Positions 34,882 to 45,410 of a DNA stretch of 64,000 nt are shown here, in pieces. This stretch comes from Hormoscilla sp. GUM202 (GTDB taxonomy: Bacteria; Cyanobacteriota; Cyanobacteriia; Cyanobacteriales; Desertifilaceae): contig RFFC02000019.1 of the NCBI GenBank assembly GCA_005518205.2, positions 62,567 through 126,566 on the forward strand, read 5' to 3'. The translations under genes and the position numbers were made by a program. Position 1 is the first letter of the stretch. Every line of letters starts with the position of its first letter. The notes below the pieces were generated by a model that saw nothing but the letters and a program-made list of their open reading frames with translations, had not been told where the DNA came from and searched no databases.

Positions 34882-37858
34882 ATGGAAATAAAGCATCAGG
34901 GTTCGGGATTGAGCAAATCAGCTAGGGGATTATTGCAGCTACTAAATCTCCGACCAGAGGAAAGTGGGCGGACGTTGCTGATGCTGGCGTTCTACACAGC
35001 AACCTGTGTAGGACTGACTTGGTCGGAAGCAAGTACGGCAGCATTGTTCCTGGATAGGTATGGAGCAGAATCATTGCCCTGGATATATTGCCAGTGCGGT
35101 GATGGGTTCTCTATTGGGTGTGTTGTACTCATGGCTGGAAAAATGGTTGCCCCTGCGGCGGCTAATAGTAGCGATCGCCCTGTTGATGGTAATCCCGTTA
35201 TTCGGGCTGCGTTTCGGGTTAGATATAATATACGTGGCCGGCTTAACGGTATTTCAGCTGCGGCTGTGGGTAGAAGCATGTCACGTGCTGAACGAAATGA
35301 ATACGTCAATCACGGCAAATCAACTGTTCAATATCAGGGAAATTAAGCGCACCTACCCGCTGGTAAGCAGCGGGATACTGATGGCAGATGTGATAAGTGG
35401 TTTCTCGCTGCCGCTACTCCTAGTAGTATTTAAGCTAAACAACGTAGTTTTAGTGTCGAGCGTGATGATATCCCTGGGAGCAGGGATGTTGTTTTATATC
35501 ACTATCAGCTACCAGCAATTCTTTCCTGACTCACCGCAGGGGTCCAGGTCAGATGAAAATCAAGAATTTACGACTCGTGTCCGAGAGCGCGTCTCTGGAC
35601 ACGACGGTCCGATCGGACAGTATGTTATACCATTAATTTTATTATTCGTATTCGCCCAAGCAATATTACAGGTAGTAGAGTTTCAGTTCTTGGGACAACT
35701 AGAAATCAAGTTGAGCAGCGAACAAATAGCAGGCTTTTTAGGACTGTTCAGCGGGATATTGGGAATAGCACAGCTCGCAGTACAATGGTTCATATCATCA
35801 AGGGCGATCGAGAAGTTGGGGGTATTCGTGGCAGCATCGCTGCTACCAGGTTCGATCGGGCTGGGCGGGATAATATTCATGGGAGGCATAGTAGACCTGT
35901 ACTGGGGCGCGATCGCGATGGAATTCATCGACGATCTGTTGAAGGGGTTCCTGGGGATCGCTGGGTTCTTGTCTGGTGGGGGACAAATCGTTCTTGCTAA
36001 ATGTCTAATTGCTGTCTCTTCGCTATAGTCTAGTATCTCTTTAAACTTCCGCGATTGGGCTCAAGTAGAACGGGGAGTACAAGACAAAATATTTCTACTA
36101 GAGGCAGTAATCCTAGCTTTGGGGTGGTTAGTGGCGATCGGGGCCCTGCGATCGGGATACGTGAAATTGTTAGTAACGAGTGCCGAGAAAGGACAGCTGG
36201 GAGTATCGGATGTAGACTTACGGGCCCTGAAACGGAAAGTAGCGGAAATTTTGCAGCAGCCAGGAGCAGATGAAGATAAAAGTTCCTGTATAGAATTGCT
36301 CAGTCAGCTGGACCCGGAAAATCTGAATGAGGTGCTGGTACCTTTGCTGCCTTCGATGTCACCAGCATTGCAGCGTCAGAGTCTGGAAGTGCTGCTAGAG
36401 CATCCCAAGGAGGCGGACTTAAATAAAGTGCGGATGCTGACGAGTCAAGCGCTGCAACCGGAAGTGTTGGCGGTAGCCCTGCGCTACATATGGCTGACGG
36501 AACCAGAGCCAGATATTCGGCAACTGCGACCGTACTTGCAGCCAGAAGTAGACCCGATCGTGCGAGCGACAGCAGCAGCGTTAATGCTGCGCCGTGGATC
36601 CCCTCGTCAGAAAGCAGAGGCAACCAATAATCTGCGACTCCTGGTAACTTCGCCCCAAGAGCGGGAAAGAGTGATGGGTTGTCGGGCCTTGGGAGAAGCG
36701 GTATATATGCAGGCCCTGCGGCTTTATATTCCCAATCTATTGGCGGATGAATCTTTGCGGGTGCGCTGCGCTTTGTTAGAGGCGATCGCGGCAACCCATT
36801 TAGAGGAATATTATCCTTCTCTGTTGCGGGGCCTGACTTACCAATCCACCAGGGAAGCGGCCTTACGTTCCCTGGTGCGTTTAGAAAATGAAGCGATACC
36901 ATTACTGCTGGAATTAGCCCTGGACATCCACAAGCCGGATCTGGTGCGGCAGTATGCCTGGACTGGGATTGGTAGGATCGATACGCCCGAAGCTTTGCAG
37001 GTATTAGCGAATAATCTGATGACCTCTTGGGGCACGACACGCAGCAATATTGGACGCATATTGCTGAAAATGCCCTCAGACCGGGGCATTGAGGGAGTTT
37101 TAGAGCAGGTGGGTCGAGCGGGCATAGAACTGTTAATTGACCAGGAATTGATGTTTTTGGGGCAGATATATGGGGCGATGGTGGACATGACAGAGGAGTT
37201 GGTGCAGGGTCGAGAAGCGGATTTATTGCGTCGGGCTCTGAAGGATTTGCAAGGAGATGCGATCGACTGGTGTTTCTTGCTGATGAAGTTTCTGTACCCC
37301 ATCAACAGCGTACAAGCAGCTGCGTTTAATTTGCAGTCCGCTTCCATGATGAATAGGGCGCGGGGGTTGGAAATATTGGACAATACCCTGGATATCAAGA
37401 GCAAAAACGCGATGCTGACGGTGCTCGCGGAGTATAGCGACCAGGAAAAGCTGGAGGGTCTGAGCACACTAGTATACTATCAACCCCAAGGTCCGAGCGA
37501 TCGGCTGCGCCATCTGTTAGAATTACGTCATTTCTTGCCTGATTGGCCTTTGGCTTGCTGTTTTCATTGCGCCAGGATGGCCCGATGGAGCTTGACAGCC
37601 GAGCAGACCTTGACCTGTTTGCGTCATCCCACGGGTTTTGTGCGGGAAGCGGTGTTGGCCTATCTAAAAGTTGCTAGCCCTCGCTCGCTGGTGGACTTGT
37701 TGCCAATGATGAAAAATGACCTCAATCGCCTGGTGCGTACCCAAGTTTCATCGATGATGCAGGAGTTGGGTGTTGCTGGAGTTCCTGACCAAAGCAATAG
37801 TGCCAGTCCTTCTAGTTTTCCCAATTCCCCTGGGATCGCAGGATTGGAGCTGATTTGA
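34882..37858 (+). pseudogene. MFS/nucleotide-translocase-like transporter with HEAT repeats, broken
   Basis: AGGAGAAGGAG precedes ATG 34882. Segment one (to about 35087) loses frame at CCCTGGATATATTGCC, where two bases of an AT run are missing. Segment two (IASAVMGSLLGVLYSWLEKW ...) has about nine membrane segments. An in-frame TAG at 36026-36028 separates it from segment three (RDWAQVERGVQDKIFLLEAV, then HEAT-type helical repeats to 37858), which is in the same frame. A stretch before the TAG seems replaced or deleted. The full protein, about 985 residues, would be the transporter-HEAT type found in cyanobacteria beside a cNMP-binding gene, as here. A TCGTGTCC palindrome is embedded in frame at 35575-35604. 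Confidence 0.75.
35575..35604. repeat. palindromic repeat (TCGTGTCC family) inside the transporter gene
   Basis: 30 bp, TCGTGTCCGAGAGCG and its near complement. It codes RVRERVSGHD in a predicted loop. It is the reverse complement of the element at 59810-59847 minus 8 loop bases. Confidence 0.8.
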
Positions 37859-37983
37859 GCAGAATGTTGTAGCGCCCTCTTACCCTAGGCGATACAATGT
37901 AACTTATGCGCTAACCGCTTAGATGGGTTTCTTTGACCATTTAAGAGGGAAATATAATGATTATCAGATAAAAGTATAGGTAC

Positions 37984-38433
37984 ATGCTTACCAGTGTTGA
38001 CCGCCTTCTGTTCGTCCGGGGAGTGCTCATCTTTAAGGAGTTGCGGGATGATTTTCTCGTGCGCGTCGCTTCGATTATGGATGAGCTGTCTTTTCCGGCG
38101 AAGCATAGTATTTTTACACAAGGGCAGGAAGGGCGCTCTCTCTATATTGTGGTAAAAGGTAGAGTACGGGTGCATATAGGAGATCGGGATGTGACGCAAC
38201 TATCTGAGGGAGCGACTTTTGGTGAGATGTCCCTGTTTGACGCTGAACCCCGTTCGGCTTCGGTGACCACTATTGAACCCAGCGAATGTCTGATGCTAAC
38301 TCAGCAGCAACTTTATGACGCGATCGAGGAGACCCCAGGAATTGCCATAAATATCATTCGCATGCTGTCTCGTCGGACCCGGGAGTTAAATCAAAAGATT
38401 AATGCTCTTGAAGATAAGATTCACCGCCGGTAA
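37984..38433 (+). CDS. cyclic nucleotide-binding domain protein
   Basis: A 149-residue protein with one cNMP-binding domain: FTQGQEGRSLYIVVKGRVRV, then the phosphate-binding cassette FGEMSLFDAEPRSASVTTIE with the Arg that contacts cyclic phosphate. No DNA-binding or channel domain is attached. It lies about 125 bp after the transporter/HEAT gene, a conserved neighbourhood, so it may regulate that protein. The transporter is broken here, which would leave this gene without a partner. Confidence 0.85.
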   Translation: MLTSVDRLLFVRGVLIFKELRDDFLVRVASIMDELSFPAKHSIFTQGQEGRSLYIVVKGRVRVHIGDRDVTQLSEGATFGEMSLFDAEPRSASVTTIEPSECLMLTQQQLYDAIEETPGIAINIIRMLSRRTRELNQKINALEDKIHRR

Positions 38434-38535
38434 TTTAATTAGTGAATTATCAATTGCCAATTGCCAATTATCAATTGCGAATTGCTATTCACAATTGGAA
38501 TTGCTATATCAATCATGCCATATCCATAACTCCCA

Positions 38536-39363
38536 TCACCTTAAACCCAGATCGCGCAACAACTTCTCTGCCCAAACTGCATCCGTTTCTGATAAAGCTG
38601 GCACTGGGTCTTGACTGTAATCGAGGATATCATCGTAATATCCTTGGTCATATATATCGTCAATAACAGTCTTTAAATTCAGCACAGGTTCGCTATATTC
38701 TGGGCGTAAAGGTAGAGGAAAAGCCGGAATTGCTTCTCGAAGATTAAAAGCATATAAATCAGCTAATGGCCGTCTGTCGCAGCGACAGACTAAAATTAGA
38801 TAATCACTTTTTATTCCATCCGGCGAAATTGCCATCCTTTGCCCTTTCCGGAGTAAATAAATCTCTACCAGATGAGTTGAACTATCTAAAATTGTTTCCC
38901 GTTTGTATTCATATTGTTCGCGCCCTTTTCCCGCTTTTTTATTTACAGGAGAGAGAAGTTCGATGGCTGCGATTACTTCTTCCGTGCCGATACTTTTTAC
39001 TTCTAAGTAACCTTGCTTAATAGTTTCTGAAATCGGAACATTCACCGTTATCGGTTGTGTTAACACCGGAGGCGCAGCAACTGCCACATCAGTCTGAATG
39101 TTTGAAGTAGGTGTGTTTGCTCTCTGGTAATTTTGAACCACCAGATCGTCAGGAATACCAATTAATGTTGATGACTCTCTAGTAGTTTCATACATTCGCG
39201 ATTCCGGAAGTATACAGAGATTGTCGATCTTCCGGGAAGATCGAGTCAAGTGCGATCACCAGTCCTCCCTCCCGCTCCAACCAGATATTTTGATGATTTC
39301 TACCTTGCGCCAAAAGTCGGTATCTTCAAAATAAGGATTCATTCCTGGAAATGGTGAAGGCAT
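38536..39363 (-). pseudogene. DUF4058 protein with internal deletion
   Basis: The family start MPSPFPGMNPYFEDTDFWRK is at 39363, followed by a stop near 39255. The rest of the protein (YETTRESSTLIGIPDDLVVQ, then GYLEVKSIGTEEVIAAIELL, to LRDLGLR) is open from 39249 to 38536 in another frame. About 50 residues after the N-terminus are missing. DUF4058 has no known function and is frequent in cyanobacteria. Confidence 0.7.
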
Positions 39364-39471
39364 AGTTTTCTCTCCTTTTCCTCTATTATAGCATTATCGA
39401 TGAAGTTGAGCCAATAGTCAACCTCCTTGATACTTCAGACTCCCGAGAGCTTGTGGGAACGGTCAGCGGTA

Positions 39472-39775
39472 TCAGTGATGAATTTCCAGATCGAGGACGT
39501 AGCGACCTAACTGCAACTTATCCGACCATAACTCGTATTCTAACCGCAGATGTTCGGGTATGGGTTTGCCAGTCAGAGTCAGCGATCGGGTAAAATTACG
39601 CAGATTAATCTGACCGATACCATTTAAAGCACGCTCCGGGAACCCTCCGCTGCTCGTGCAACCAATATCGCGATCGACCATACATCCGGTTTTGCCACAG
39701 GTGGCGATAGCTAAAATTGCTATTGCCTTGTACGGTCATAATCACCCGGTAGGGAGAAATATCCAGCCATAACAT
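39472..39775 (-). pseudogene. remnant of a conserved cyanobacterial protein
   Basis: Two frames give MLWLDISPYRVIMTVQGNSN and, after a shift, FTRSLTLTGKPIPEHLRLEY to LDLEIHH and a stop at 39472. The ending looks like the C-terminus of a larger cyanobacterial protein. Start and function cannot be told. Confidence 0.45.
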
Positions 39776-40145
39776 TTGGGATGTATCCTCGCTATTCCCC
39801 CCCTCGTTCCCATGGCTCTGCCTGGGAACGTGCGAGCAGCGCTCCTCTTAAACACCCAAAGCAACTGCTGGTTGCCCCTTGGCAGGGGTGCTCGCGGGCA
39901 CCGTAGGGAAGTTCAACAGCAGGTGGAAGCGAGAAAGCTCCTTTTGATAAAGGGTATGTGGAGGGTGCTGAGGTATCAACGGCAGACCTGACAGGCAGGT
40001 CAAGAGAAATTAGGGAAAGACTTACAGGAAAACGCTGATGGGTAAACATATTCGATTATTACCTTTGCACTAAACACAAAAAAGTCAACGGAATGCTCTG
40101 GTCGCGGTAGAATCATCCTAGGTCATACCACCTCAGTCTAGCTTT
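39776..40145. other. 370-bp gap before aroA
   Basis: Palindromic repeat at 39804-39830 (GTTCCCATGGCTCTGCCTGG) and GC-rich filler. No gene. The aroA promoter is not obvious. Confidence 0.5.
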
Positions 40146-41495
40146 ATGAAAGCCCCGATCGTCACCCTGAACAGTAATGTTGATGCTCAAGATTTAATCA
40201 TCGCCAGACCGGCGGCGGGGCTATCCCTGCAAGGTCGCATCCAGGTTCCTGGAGATAAGTCGATTTCTCATCGGGCCTTGATGTTGGGCAGCATCGCCCG
40301 AGGAGAAACTAGGATAAGTGGCTTGCTTTTAGGAGAAGACCCCCGCAGCACGGCCAACTGTTTTCGGGCCTTGGGTGCTGAAATTTCCCCTCTGAATACA
40401 GAAAAAGTGCAAGTAGTAGGCATCGGTTTAGGAGAATGCAGTGAACCGACTGATGTCTTGGACTGCGGTAACTCTGGCACCACGATGCGTCTGATGTTGG
40501 GCATTTTGGCATCTCATCCGGGTCGCTTTTTTACGGTGACGGGGGATAAGTCCTTGCGCGCGCGCCCCATGTCCAGGGTGGTGCAGCCCCTCGGACAAAT
40601 GGGCGCGCAAGTCTGGGGACGCAAACAGGCAAGTCTGGCACCCCTGGCAATTCAAGGCACCCAACTACAGCCGATTCATTATCACTCGCCCGTAGCCTCC
40701 GCTCAAGTTAAATCCTGCATTCTGCTAGCTGGTTTAATGACAGCAGGAGAAACCACTGTCACCGAACCAGCACTCTCTCGGGACCACAGCGAACGGATGC
40801 TGCAAGCTTTTGGCGCCTCGGTCAGCATCGACCCAGAAACTAACAGTGTGACAGTAACTGGTCCAGCCCAGCTGCAAGGACAATCGGTGATAGTACCAGG
40901 AGATATCAGTTCTGCGGCCTTCTGGTTAGTCGCAGGGGCGTGCGTCCCAGGTTCGGAACTGATAATTGAAAATGTAGGCGTTAATCCCACTCGCACGGGA
41001 GTGCTAGAAGCTTTGGAGATGATGGGTGCAGACATCACCCAAGAAAATCAGCGGGTAGTTGCTGGCGAACCCGTAGCCGATTTGCGCGTGAAGTCCGGAC
41101 CTCTTCAGGGTTGGGAGATCGCTGGGCCCATAATTCCGCGCTTGATTGATGAGATTCCCATTTTGGCAGTAGCAGCTGTGTTTGCCGAAGGGAAAACCAT
41201 CATCAAAGATGCTGCCGAGTTGCGAGTCAAAGAGAGCGATCGCATTGCCGTCATGGCCAGACAGCTGAACCGCCTGGGGGCAAGAGTTACAGAATTACCC
41301 GATGGTCTAGAAATCATCGGCGGCACCCCCTTAACTGGCACCGATGTCCAATCTGAATCGGATCACCGAATTGCTATGAGTCTGGCCATTGCTGCCCTGA
41401 ACGCCACTGGCACTACCACCATCAGTGGTGCCTCTGCTGCTGCCATCTCCTACCCAGATTTCACAGCTACCCTACAACAGGTGTTATGTATTTAA
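40146..41495 (+). CDS. aroA: 3-phosphoshikimate 1-carboxyvinyltransferase (EPSP synthase)
   Basis: A 449-residue EPSP synthase with the family signatures: [20 protein letters not shown] near 37-56, [15 protein letters not shown] at about 106-120, and [14 protein letters not shown] near 359-372. It joins shikimate-3-phosphate to phosphoenolpyruvate in aromatic amino acid synthesis. Length fits the family. The first 30 residues are a variable extension. Intact and probably essential. Confidence 0.96.
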   Translation: MKAPIVTLNSNVDAQDLIIARPAAGLSLQGRIQVPGDKSISHRALMLGSIARGETRISGLLLGEDPRSTANCFRALGAEISPLNTEKVQVVGIGLGECSEPTDVLDCGNSGTTMRLMLGILASHPGRFFTVTGDKSLRARPMSRVVQPLGQMGAQVWGRKQASLAPLAIQGTQLQPIHYHSPVASAQVKSCILLAGLMTAGETTVTEPALSRDHSERMLQAFGASVSIDPETNSVTVTGPAQLQGQSVIVPGDISSAAFWLVAGACVPGSELIIENVGVNPTRTGVLEALEMMGADITQENQRVVAGEPVADLRVKSGPLQGWEIAGPIIPRLIDEIPILAVAAVFAEGKTIIKDAAELRVKESDRIAVMARQLNRLGARVTELPDGLEIIGGTPLTGTDVQSESDHRIAMSLAIAALNATGTTTISGASAAAISYPDFTATLQQVLCI

Positions 41496-41663
41496 GGGAT
41501 GTCTTGATGCTCTGCCTACCTGCTAGCCTATGGGATGAATATTGAGTATAATTATCAATAGTTCTGATTTTTCCGGAACGGTGGAGCAGCGTTGGAGGTG
41601 GGTTGTCGAGGCAACTAGCCACCGGCAGCACCGATGAAGCGCAGTTAAAGAATCATACAAAAT

Positions 41664-42281
41664 ATGGATAAATTAGAAACCCGGTTCAATCTCGAAGGGC
41701 AGTTTCTGGGATTTGGACTTAAAGATGGTTACAAAATCAAATACTTGCGGTTGGCCACCGCAGAGGGAGAAGACTCGATCAAAATGGACAAAAGGTTACG
41801 TGCAGCACTCTACGGTCATTCTTTCACCCCAGGGGACTGGATCCAGGTTTCTGGCGAGCAAAAATTTCAGCCCAAAACTGGTCAATTTAAGCTCAAGGCC
41901 GACCAAGTATTGGCAGGATCCGCCCCTCCAGGCCCCAGGACTGCCCCCACCCCAGTCAAGGCCAAACATGGCAAAGCCCGGGTTTTAGTCTGTCAAAAAT
42001 CCGATTGTGGCAAACGTGGCAGCTTGAAAGTCTGTCAAGCCCTAGAGTCGGCCCTATGTGCCAGCGGTCTTGCTGACCGGGTGGAGATCCAGAAAACTGG
42101 TTGCCTGAAAAACTGCTCTTCTGGTCCCAACCTTGTGGTTATGCCCGATAAAACCCGCTATAGTCGCATTCGCCCTCGCGAAATCCCCGCATTAATTGAA
42201 AAACATTTTTCACCCCGCACGGGCGAGCCCAAAACTAAAACGTCCCAACCTGCCTCTATACTGCGAAGGGTCAGGAACTGA
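41664..42281 (+). CDS. (2Fe-2S) ferredoxin domain-containing protein
   Basis: A 205-residue protein. The C-terminal half has the thioredoxin-like ferredoxin pattern: VLVCQKSDCGKRGS, then KTGCLKNCSSGPNLVVMPD, giving the four cluster cysteines. The N-terminal half (about 1-90) is a beta-rich domain that is common in cyanobacterial relatives. Likely a soluble electron carrier or redox sensor; the partner is unknown. The spacing to aroA suggests a separate transcript. Confidence 0.8.
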   Translation: MDKLETRFNLEGQFLGFGLKDGYKIKYLRLATAEGEDSIKMDKRLRAALYGHSFTPGDWIQVSGEQKFQPKTGQFKLKADQVLAGSAPPGPRTAPTPVKAKHGKARVLVCQKSDCGKRGSLKVCQALESALCASGLADRVEIQKTGCLKNCSSGPNLVVMPDKTRYSRIRPREIPALIEKHFSPRTGEPKTKTSQPASILRRVRN

Positions 42282-42688
42282 GCTTTTTTGGGCCGTTTTG
42301 ATTTGTCTAAGCGAGGGGGGGGACAATTGAGAGATACTTGTGATCGCGTAGCGTAGCGTGTAGCGTAGCGAGGCGTGTGCGCGCAGCGCAATCTTTGAGA
42401 TGCTCCCCCCCCCCGAGAAGCATACAAGAGGCACGTTCGGTAGGAGATTGCTTCGGGGGGGCTGGCCGCGTGAGTTTCGGTAATCTCGGCCCTTAGCCCC
42501 CCGAGCCATCTTGACTATACAATCCAAAATGGCCCCAAGTCAAGTCCTAGCCCGCAGGACAGCCGATCGCTCCCTAGGGCATAAACAAGTAACCGGTGAC
42601 AAACAAACTAAATTTCCGATCGCTATGTCTTATACGTCAATAAATTGATAAAATCTAATATATAAATTTGAAAGGTAGTATTGCAGGT
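42282..42688. other. 407-bp gap with HIP-type repeats
   Basis: GCGTAGCGTAGCG / GCGCGCAGCGC runs at 42335-42392 and C-runs near 42308 and 42406. No gene. Confidence 0.5.
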
Positions 42689-43201
42689 ATGGATATGCAA
42701 GCGCTCAGAGAGCGTGCGGAGCTTACTCGCACTGAATTAGCATATAAGTTAGGAGTAAGCGAAACTAGCGTGCGCAACTGGGAAAGGGGCCGGACTAAAC
42801 CGACGATGACACCGCAAAAATACTTAGAGGCATTGAATTTATTCCAATGTACGCCAGAAGAATTAGCAGCAGCAAGCGAAAAGTCGATTGGTCCCGATCG
42901 ACAGTCTTCTGGCAAAAAGCCCATCCAGCAAGATGAGTGGGTGGCCATAATTGTGGCATTCTTATCTATTGGCACCATCTTCGCTTGGTCTCTGACGCGC
43001 ACCTCTCGAGGAGGCATACTCTGGCCGGACGTCTTAACGGATCCTCGATATCTCTGGGGTAGTGCGAATAGCGCGTACCCCTCTGGAGGATATCGAATGT
43101 CTCCTTTTGTGCGATTAGCGCTCTTAGGAGATACCTCGCCCCCGAGACATCGAGCGACCAGGATACCGCTTGCCCTGGGGAACACAGACGTAAACCTGTA
43201 A
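42689..43201 (+). CDS. XRE-type HTH protein fused by duplication to a membrane segment
   Basis: Residues 1-66 (MDMQALRERAELTRTELAYK; LGVSETSVRNWERGRTKP) are a small XRE DNA-binding protein of a common cyanobacterial type. From 42889 the frame continues into a 217-bp copy of the 5' part of the next gene, including a membrane helix (WVAIIVAFLSIGTIFAWSL, about residues 89-107). It then runs into repeat sequence and stops. The result would be a membrane-anchored HTH regulator of 170 residues. Whether it is expressed as such is unknown; the HTH part is intact. Confidence 0.65.
   Translation: MDMQALRERAELTRTELAYKLGVSETSVRNWERGRTKPTMTPQKYLEALNLFQCTPEELAAASEKSIGPDRQSSGKKPIQQDEWVAIIVAFLSIGTIFAWSLTRTSRGGILWPDVLTDPRYLWGSANSAYPSGGYRMSPFVRLALLGDTSPPRHRATRIPLALGNTDVNL
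42889..43105. repeat. 217-bp tandem duplication, copy 1 (with 43249-43465)
   Basis: The sequence from GGTCCCGATCGACAGTCTTC to about TGCGAATAGCGCGT recurs 360 bp downstream with roughly 90% identity. Copy 2 is the native 5' end of the SLH gene; copy 1 is fused to the HTH gene. Confidence 0.85.
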
Positions 43202-43234
43202 AATCGGGGTATTGCAGTAGCGTAGGTAATGTAG

Positions 43235-44344
43235 ATGAGTAATTCTTCTGGTCCCGATCGACAGTCTTCTGGCAAAAAGCCCATCCAGCAAGATGAGTGG
43301 GTGGCCATAATTGTGGCATTCTTATCTATTGGCACCATCTTCGCTTGGTCTCTGACGCACACAGATCGAGGAGGCATACGCTGGCCAGACGGCTCAACGG
43401 ATCCTCGAAATCTCTGGGGTAGTGCGAATAGCGCGTCCTCCTCTGGGGGATATCTAATGTCCCCATCAGCCTCTCTCCCAGTTCCCTCCCCAGTAGACTC
43501 TCTGGTAACTCAGCCGGATGTAGGAGAGGAGACTCCAACTCCTGAAGACTCTGGGGCAACGGCTAAGACACCTGCTGATGAGAAACTAGCATCATCAGTT
43601 TCCCCAGTTACAAAGACACCAGTACCGAGTCAAACCTCAGCAGAAATTGGCTTACCGCTAACCAAACAGCCCAAAACACTGGCACCGACTGATTCAACAA
43701 CTGAGTCGCCGGAAACACCGGCACCGACTGATTCAAATCGCGATCGAGGGGTGAAATTCAAGGATGTTCCAGATGACTTTTGGGCATTTCCTTTTATTAC
43801 AGCTTTAGTTGAGCGTGACCTTTTTGATAGGGCGGCAGATACTGATATTTTTCAACCTAATGCACCGATGACCCGCGCTGAATATGCCGTCGCCCTGCCA
43901 AAAGCCTTTAAACAAAATCAGACTCAGAATCAGTTGAATTTTCAGGATGTTCCAGGGGATGACCCCGCAGGTGAGCCCATTAAGAGAAGCACCGAAACTG
44001 GATTTTTAAGAGGCTATCCTGGACAAATATTCCGACCCAACCAACCCATGCCGCGAGTGCAGGTGATTGTCTCCCTAGCCAATGGATTAGGATTGAAGGC
44101 CCCGTCTAATCCCAATCAAATCCTCCAGCGCTACCAGGATGCCGATCGCCTACCGGCATATTCGGTCTCGGCGGTGGCAGCTGCAACCAAAGCTGGTCTT
44201 GTGGTTAACTATCCTAATCCCTCACGGCTTAATCCCAACCAAGTCGCTACTCGGGCTGATGTTGCTAGCTTGATTCATCGAGCCTTGGTTATTCAAGGAA
44301 AGGTGCCAGCAATTCCCTCTGAGTATATTGTTCAACCTGATTGA
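43235..44344 (+). CDS. S-layer homology (SLH) domain protein
   Basis: A 369-residue protein. It has one N-terminal membrane helix (about 22-42), then a Pro/Thr/Ser-rich spacer to about 165. Three SLH-like repeats follow (FKDVPDDFWAFPFITALVER; NFQDVPGDDPAGEP; ADRLPAYSVSAVAAATKAGL, each with a hallmark such as TRAEYAVAL). SLH domains anchor proteins to the cell wall or to secondary polymers. The start follows GTAGATGAG; no signal peptidase site is evident, so it should stay membrane-bound. Confidence 0.85.
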   Translation: MSNSSGPDRQSSGKKPIQQDEWVAIIVAFLSIGTIFAWSLTHTDRGGIRWPDGSTDPRNLWGSANSASSSGGYLMSPSASLPVPSPVDSLVTQPDVGEETPTPEDSGATAKTPADEKLASSVSPVTKTPVPSQTSAEIGLPLTKQPKTLAPTDSTTESPETPAPTDSNRDRGVKFKDVPDDFWAFPFITALVERDLFDRAADTDIFQPNAPMTRAEYAVALPKAFKQNQTQNQLNFQDVPGDDPAGEPIKRSTETGFLRGYPGQIFRPNQPMPRVQVIVSLANGLGLKAPSNPNQILQRYQDADRLPAYSVSAVAAATKAGLVVNYPNPSRLNPNQVATRADVASLIHRALVIQGKVPAIPSEYIVQPD

Positions 44345-44366
44345 TATTGTCAGACAGCCCAGCGGT

Positions 44367-44410
44367 GTCTGGAGCATGCCGAGTCCTGAAGGACTCGGCA
44401 TGCTCCAGAC
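44367..44410. terminator. 21-bp perfect stem hairpin
   Basis: GTCTGGAGCATGCCGAGTCC-T, 2-base loop, exact complement. It lies between the convergent SLH gene and the CAAD gene, so a bidirectional terminator is likely. No T-run follows, so it may instead be a repeat element. Confidence 0.6.
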
Positions 44411-44482
44411 GCCGACCGTTGGGATCTTCGGTAGGCTGACTGACTTGACTTGGGCGGTCCCGTGGCCCTCAAGCCACGCAAC

Positions 44483-44956
44483 TTAGTCTTTTGGTTCTCT
44501 TCCACCCGTCACTTGATCTCCTAGGGCCTTGATATCCTCTATCAACTCCTTGCGAGTAGAGGCACGGGCTAAATAGCGCCAAATAAACCAACCTGAGTAC
44601 CCGAGCCCGATTACTTCAAAAAGCGGTGATAGCAGGGGAATATCATTAATAGCATTGATCGCTGCTAGGATTACCTTAACTGCAACAAATGCCACCACAA
44701 TCAGAACCAGCGTGGTTATTGGTCCCTGGTATTTAGCAAAAAAATCGCCCAAGTAATCTAACTTACCCAAGTACTCTAGCGCTTGCTGCCCATATTCCTT
44801 CCACGGCTGTTTGGCCCAGCCTACCGACTTGGGTTTACTGATTGAACCGGATGGTTCATCCACAAAATCGATCGAGGTTTTCACATCGGGTTCGGCGGGG
44901 GGAGTTGTCGCCTCGGGCTCTTTAACTGGTCGATCTTTAGGTTCTGGATCTGCCAT
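44483..44956 (-). CDS. CAAD-domain membrane protein
   Basis: A 157-residue protein. The N-terminal 60 residues are Pro/Glu-rich and soluble. A CAAD domain follows: amphipathic helix (LEYLGKLDYLGDFFAKYQGP), two membrane segments (TTLVLIVVAFVAVKVILAAI; FEVIGLGYSGWFIWRYL) and a C-terminal charged helix. CAAD is the cyanobacterial domain that attaches some aminoacyl-tRNA synthetases to thylakoids; free-standing forms such as this are usual, with a role in membrane curvature suggested for the plant relatives (CURT1). Confidence 0.85.
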   Translation of the reverse strand: MADPEPKDRPVKEPEATTPPAEPDVKTSIDFVDEPSGSISKPKSVGWAKQPWKEYGQQALEYLGKLDYLGDFFAKYQGPITTLVLIVVAFVAVKVILAAINAINDIPLLSPLFEVIGLGYSGWFIWRYLARASTRKELIEDIKALGDQVTGGREPKD

Positions 44957-45410
44957 ATTGTTATCTCACTCAATTACAATCTGTTTCTGGGGTGAATGGC
45001 GATGACGCCCCGGTGTCTCCTGGGTAGTGCGACTAGGGGTCGGGACACCCGCTACTCAAACCATTCGCTAAATCAAAAACATACTTAACAGTAAAACAGA
45101 GCTGGATTATTTGCAAGCCTGGCTAATTACCATCAATTTTATGTTACAATAGCAACTTATCTCGACTTCCAAGGGCGGTGTCTCCTGGGTAGTGCGACTA
45201 GGGGTCGGGAAACACCGGAAGAATAGACAAGGGTAGTGGTCAATATGCAGTGATTTGACTACAGTCTGCCCAGGGTTTCAGGCGCTAAAATCACTACTTG
45301 TACAATCGCGGAAGTACGGTCCGCGGACGGCCCGAAAAATCGGACAGATACTAGACTACAACAGAGAGACTGCGGAAAGACAAAAAAATGGAAGTCATGA
45401 CTGGCTGCTG
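44957..45410. other. 454-bp gap with two GGTGTCTCC repeats
   Basis: Repeats at 45012-45049 and 45177-45216 (GGTGTCTCCTGGGTAGTGCG, then ACTAGGGGTCGGGA). TCCGCGGACGGCCCGAAAAA at about 45319 recurs near 6226. An open frame of 73 codons at 45255 has no family features and I do not call it. Confidence 0.55.
45012..45049. repeat. GGTGTCTCC palindromic repeat
   Basis: 38 bp starting GGTGTC and ending GACACC, with TAGTGCGACTAGGGGTC between. A near-identical copy starts at 45177. Related to the large palindrome at 33609. Confidence 0.75.

Noticed and set aside
36300-37040. 246-codon minus-strand frame
   Set aside because: Shadow of the HEAT-repeat region on the plus strand, with no independent features.
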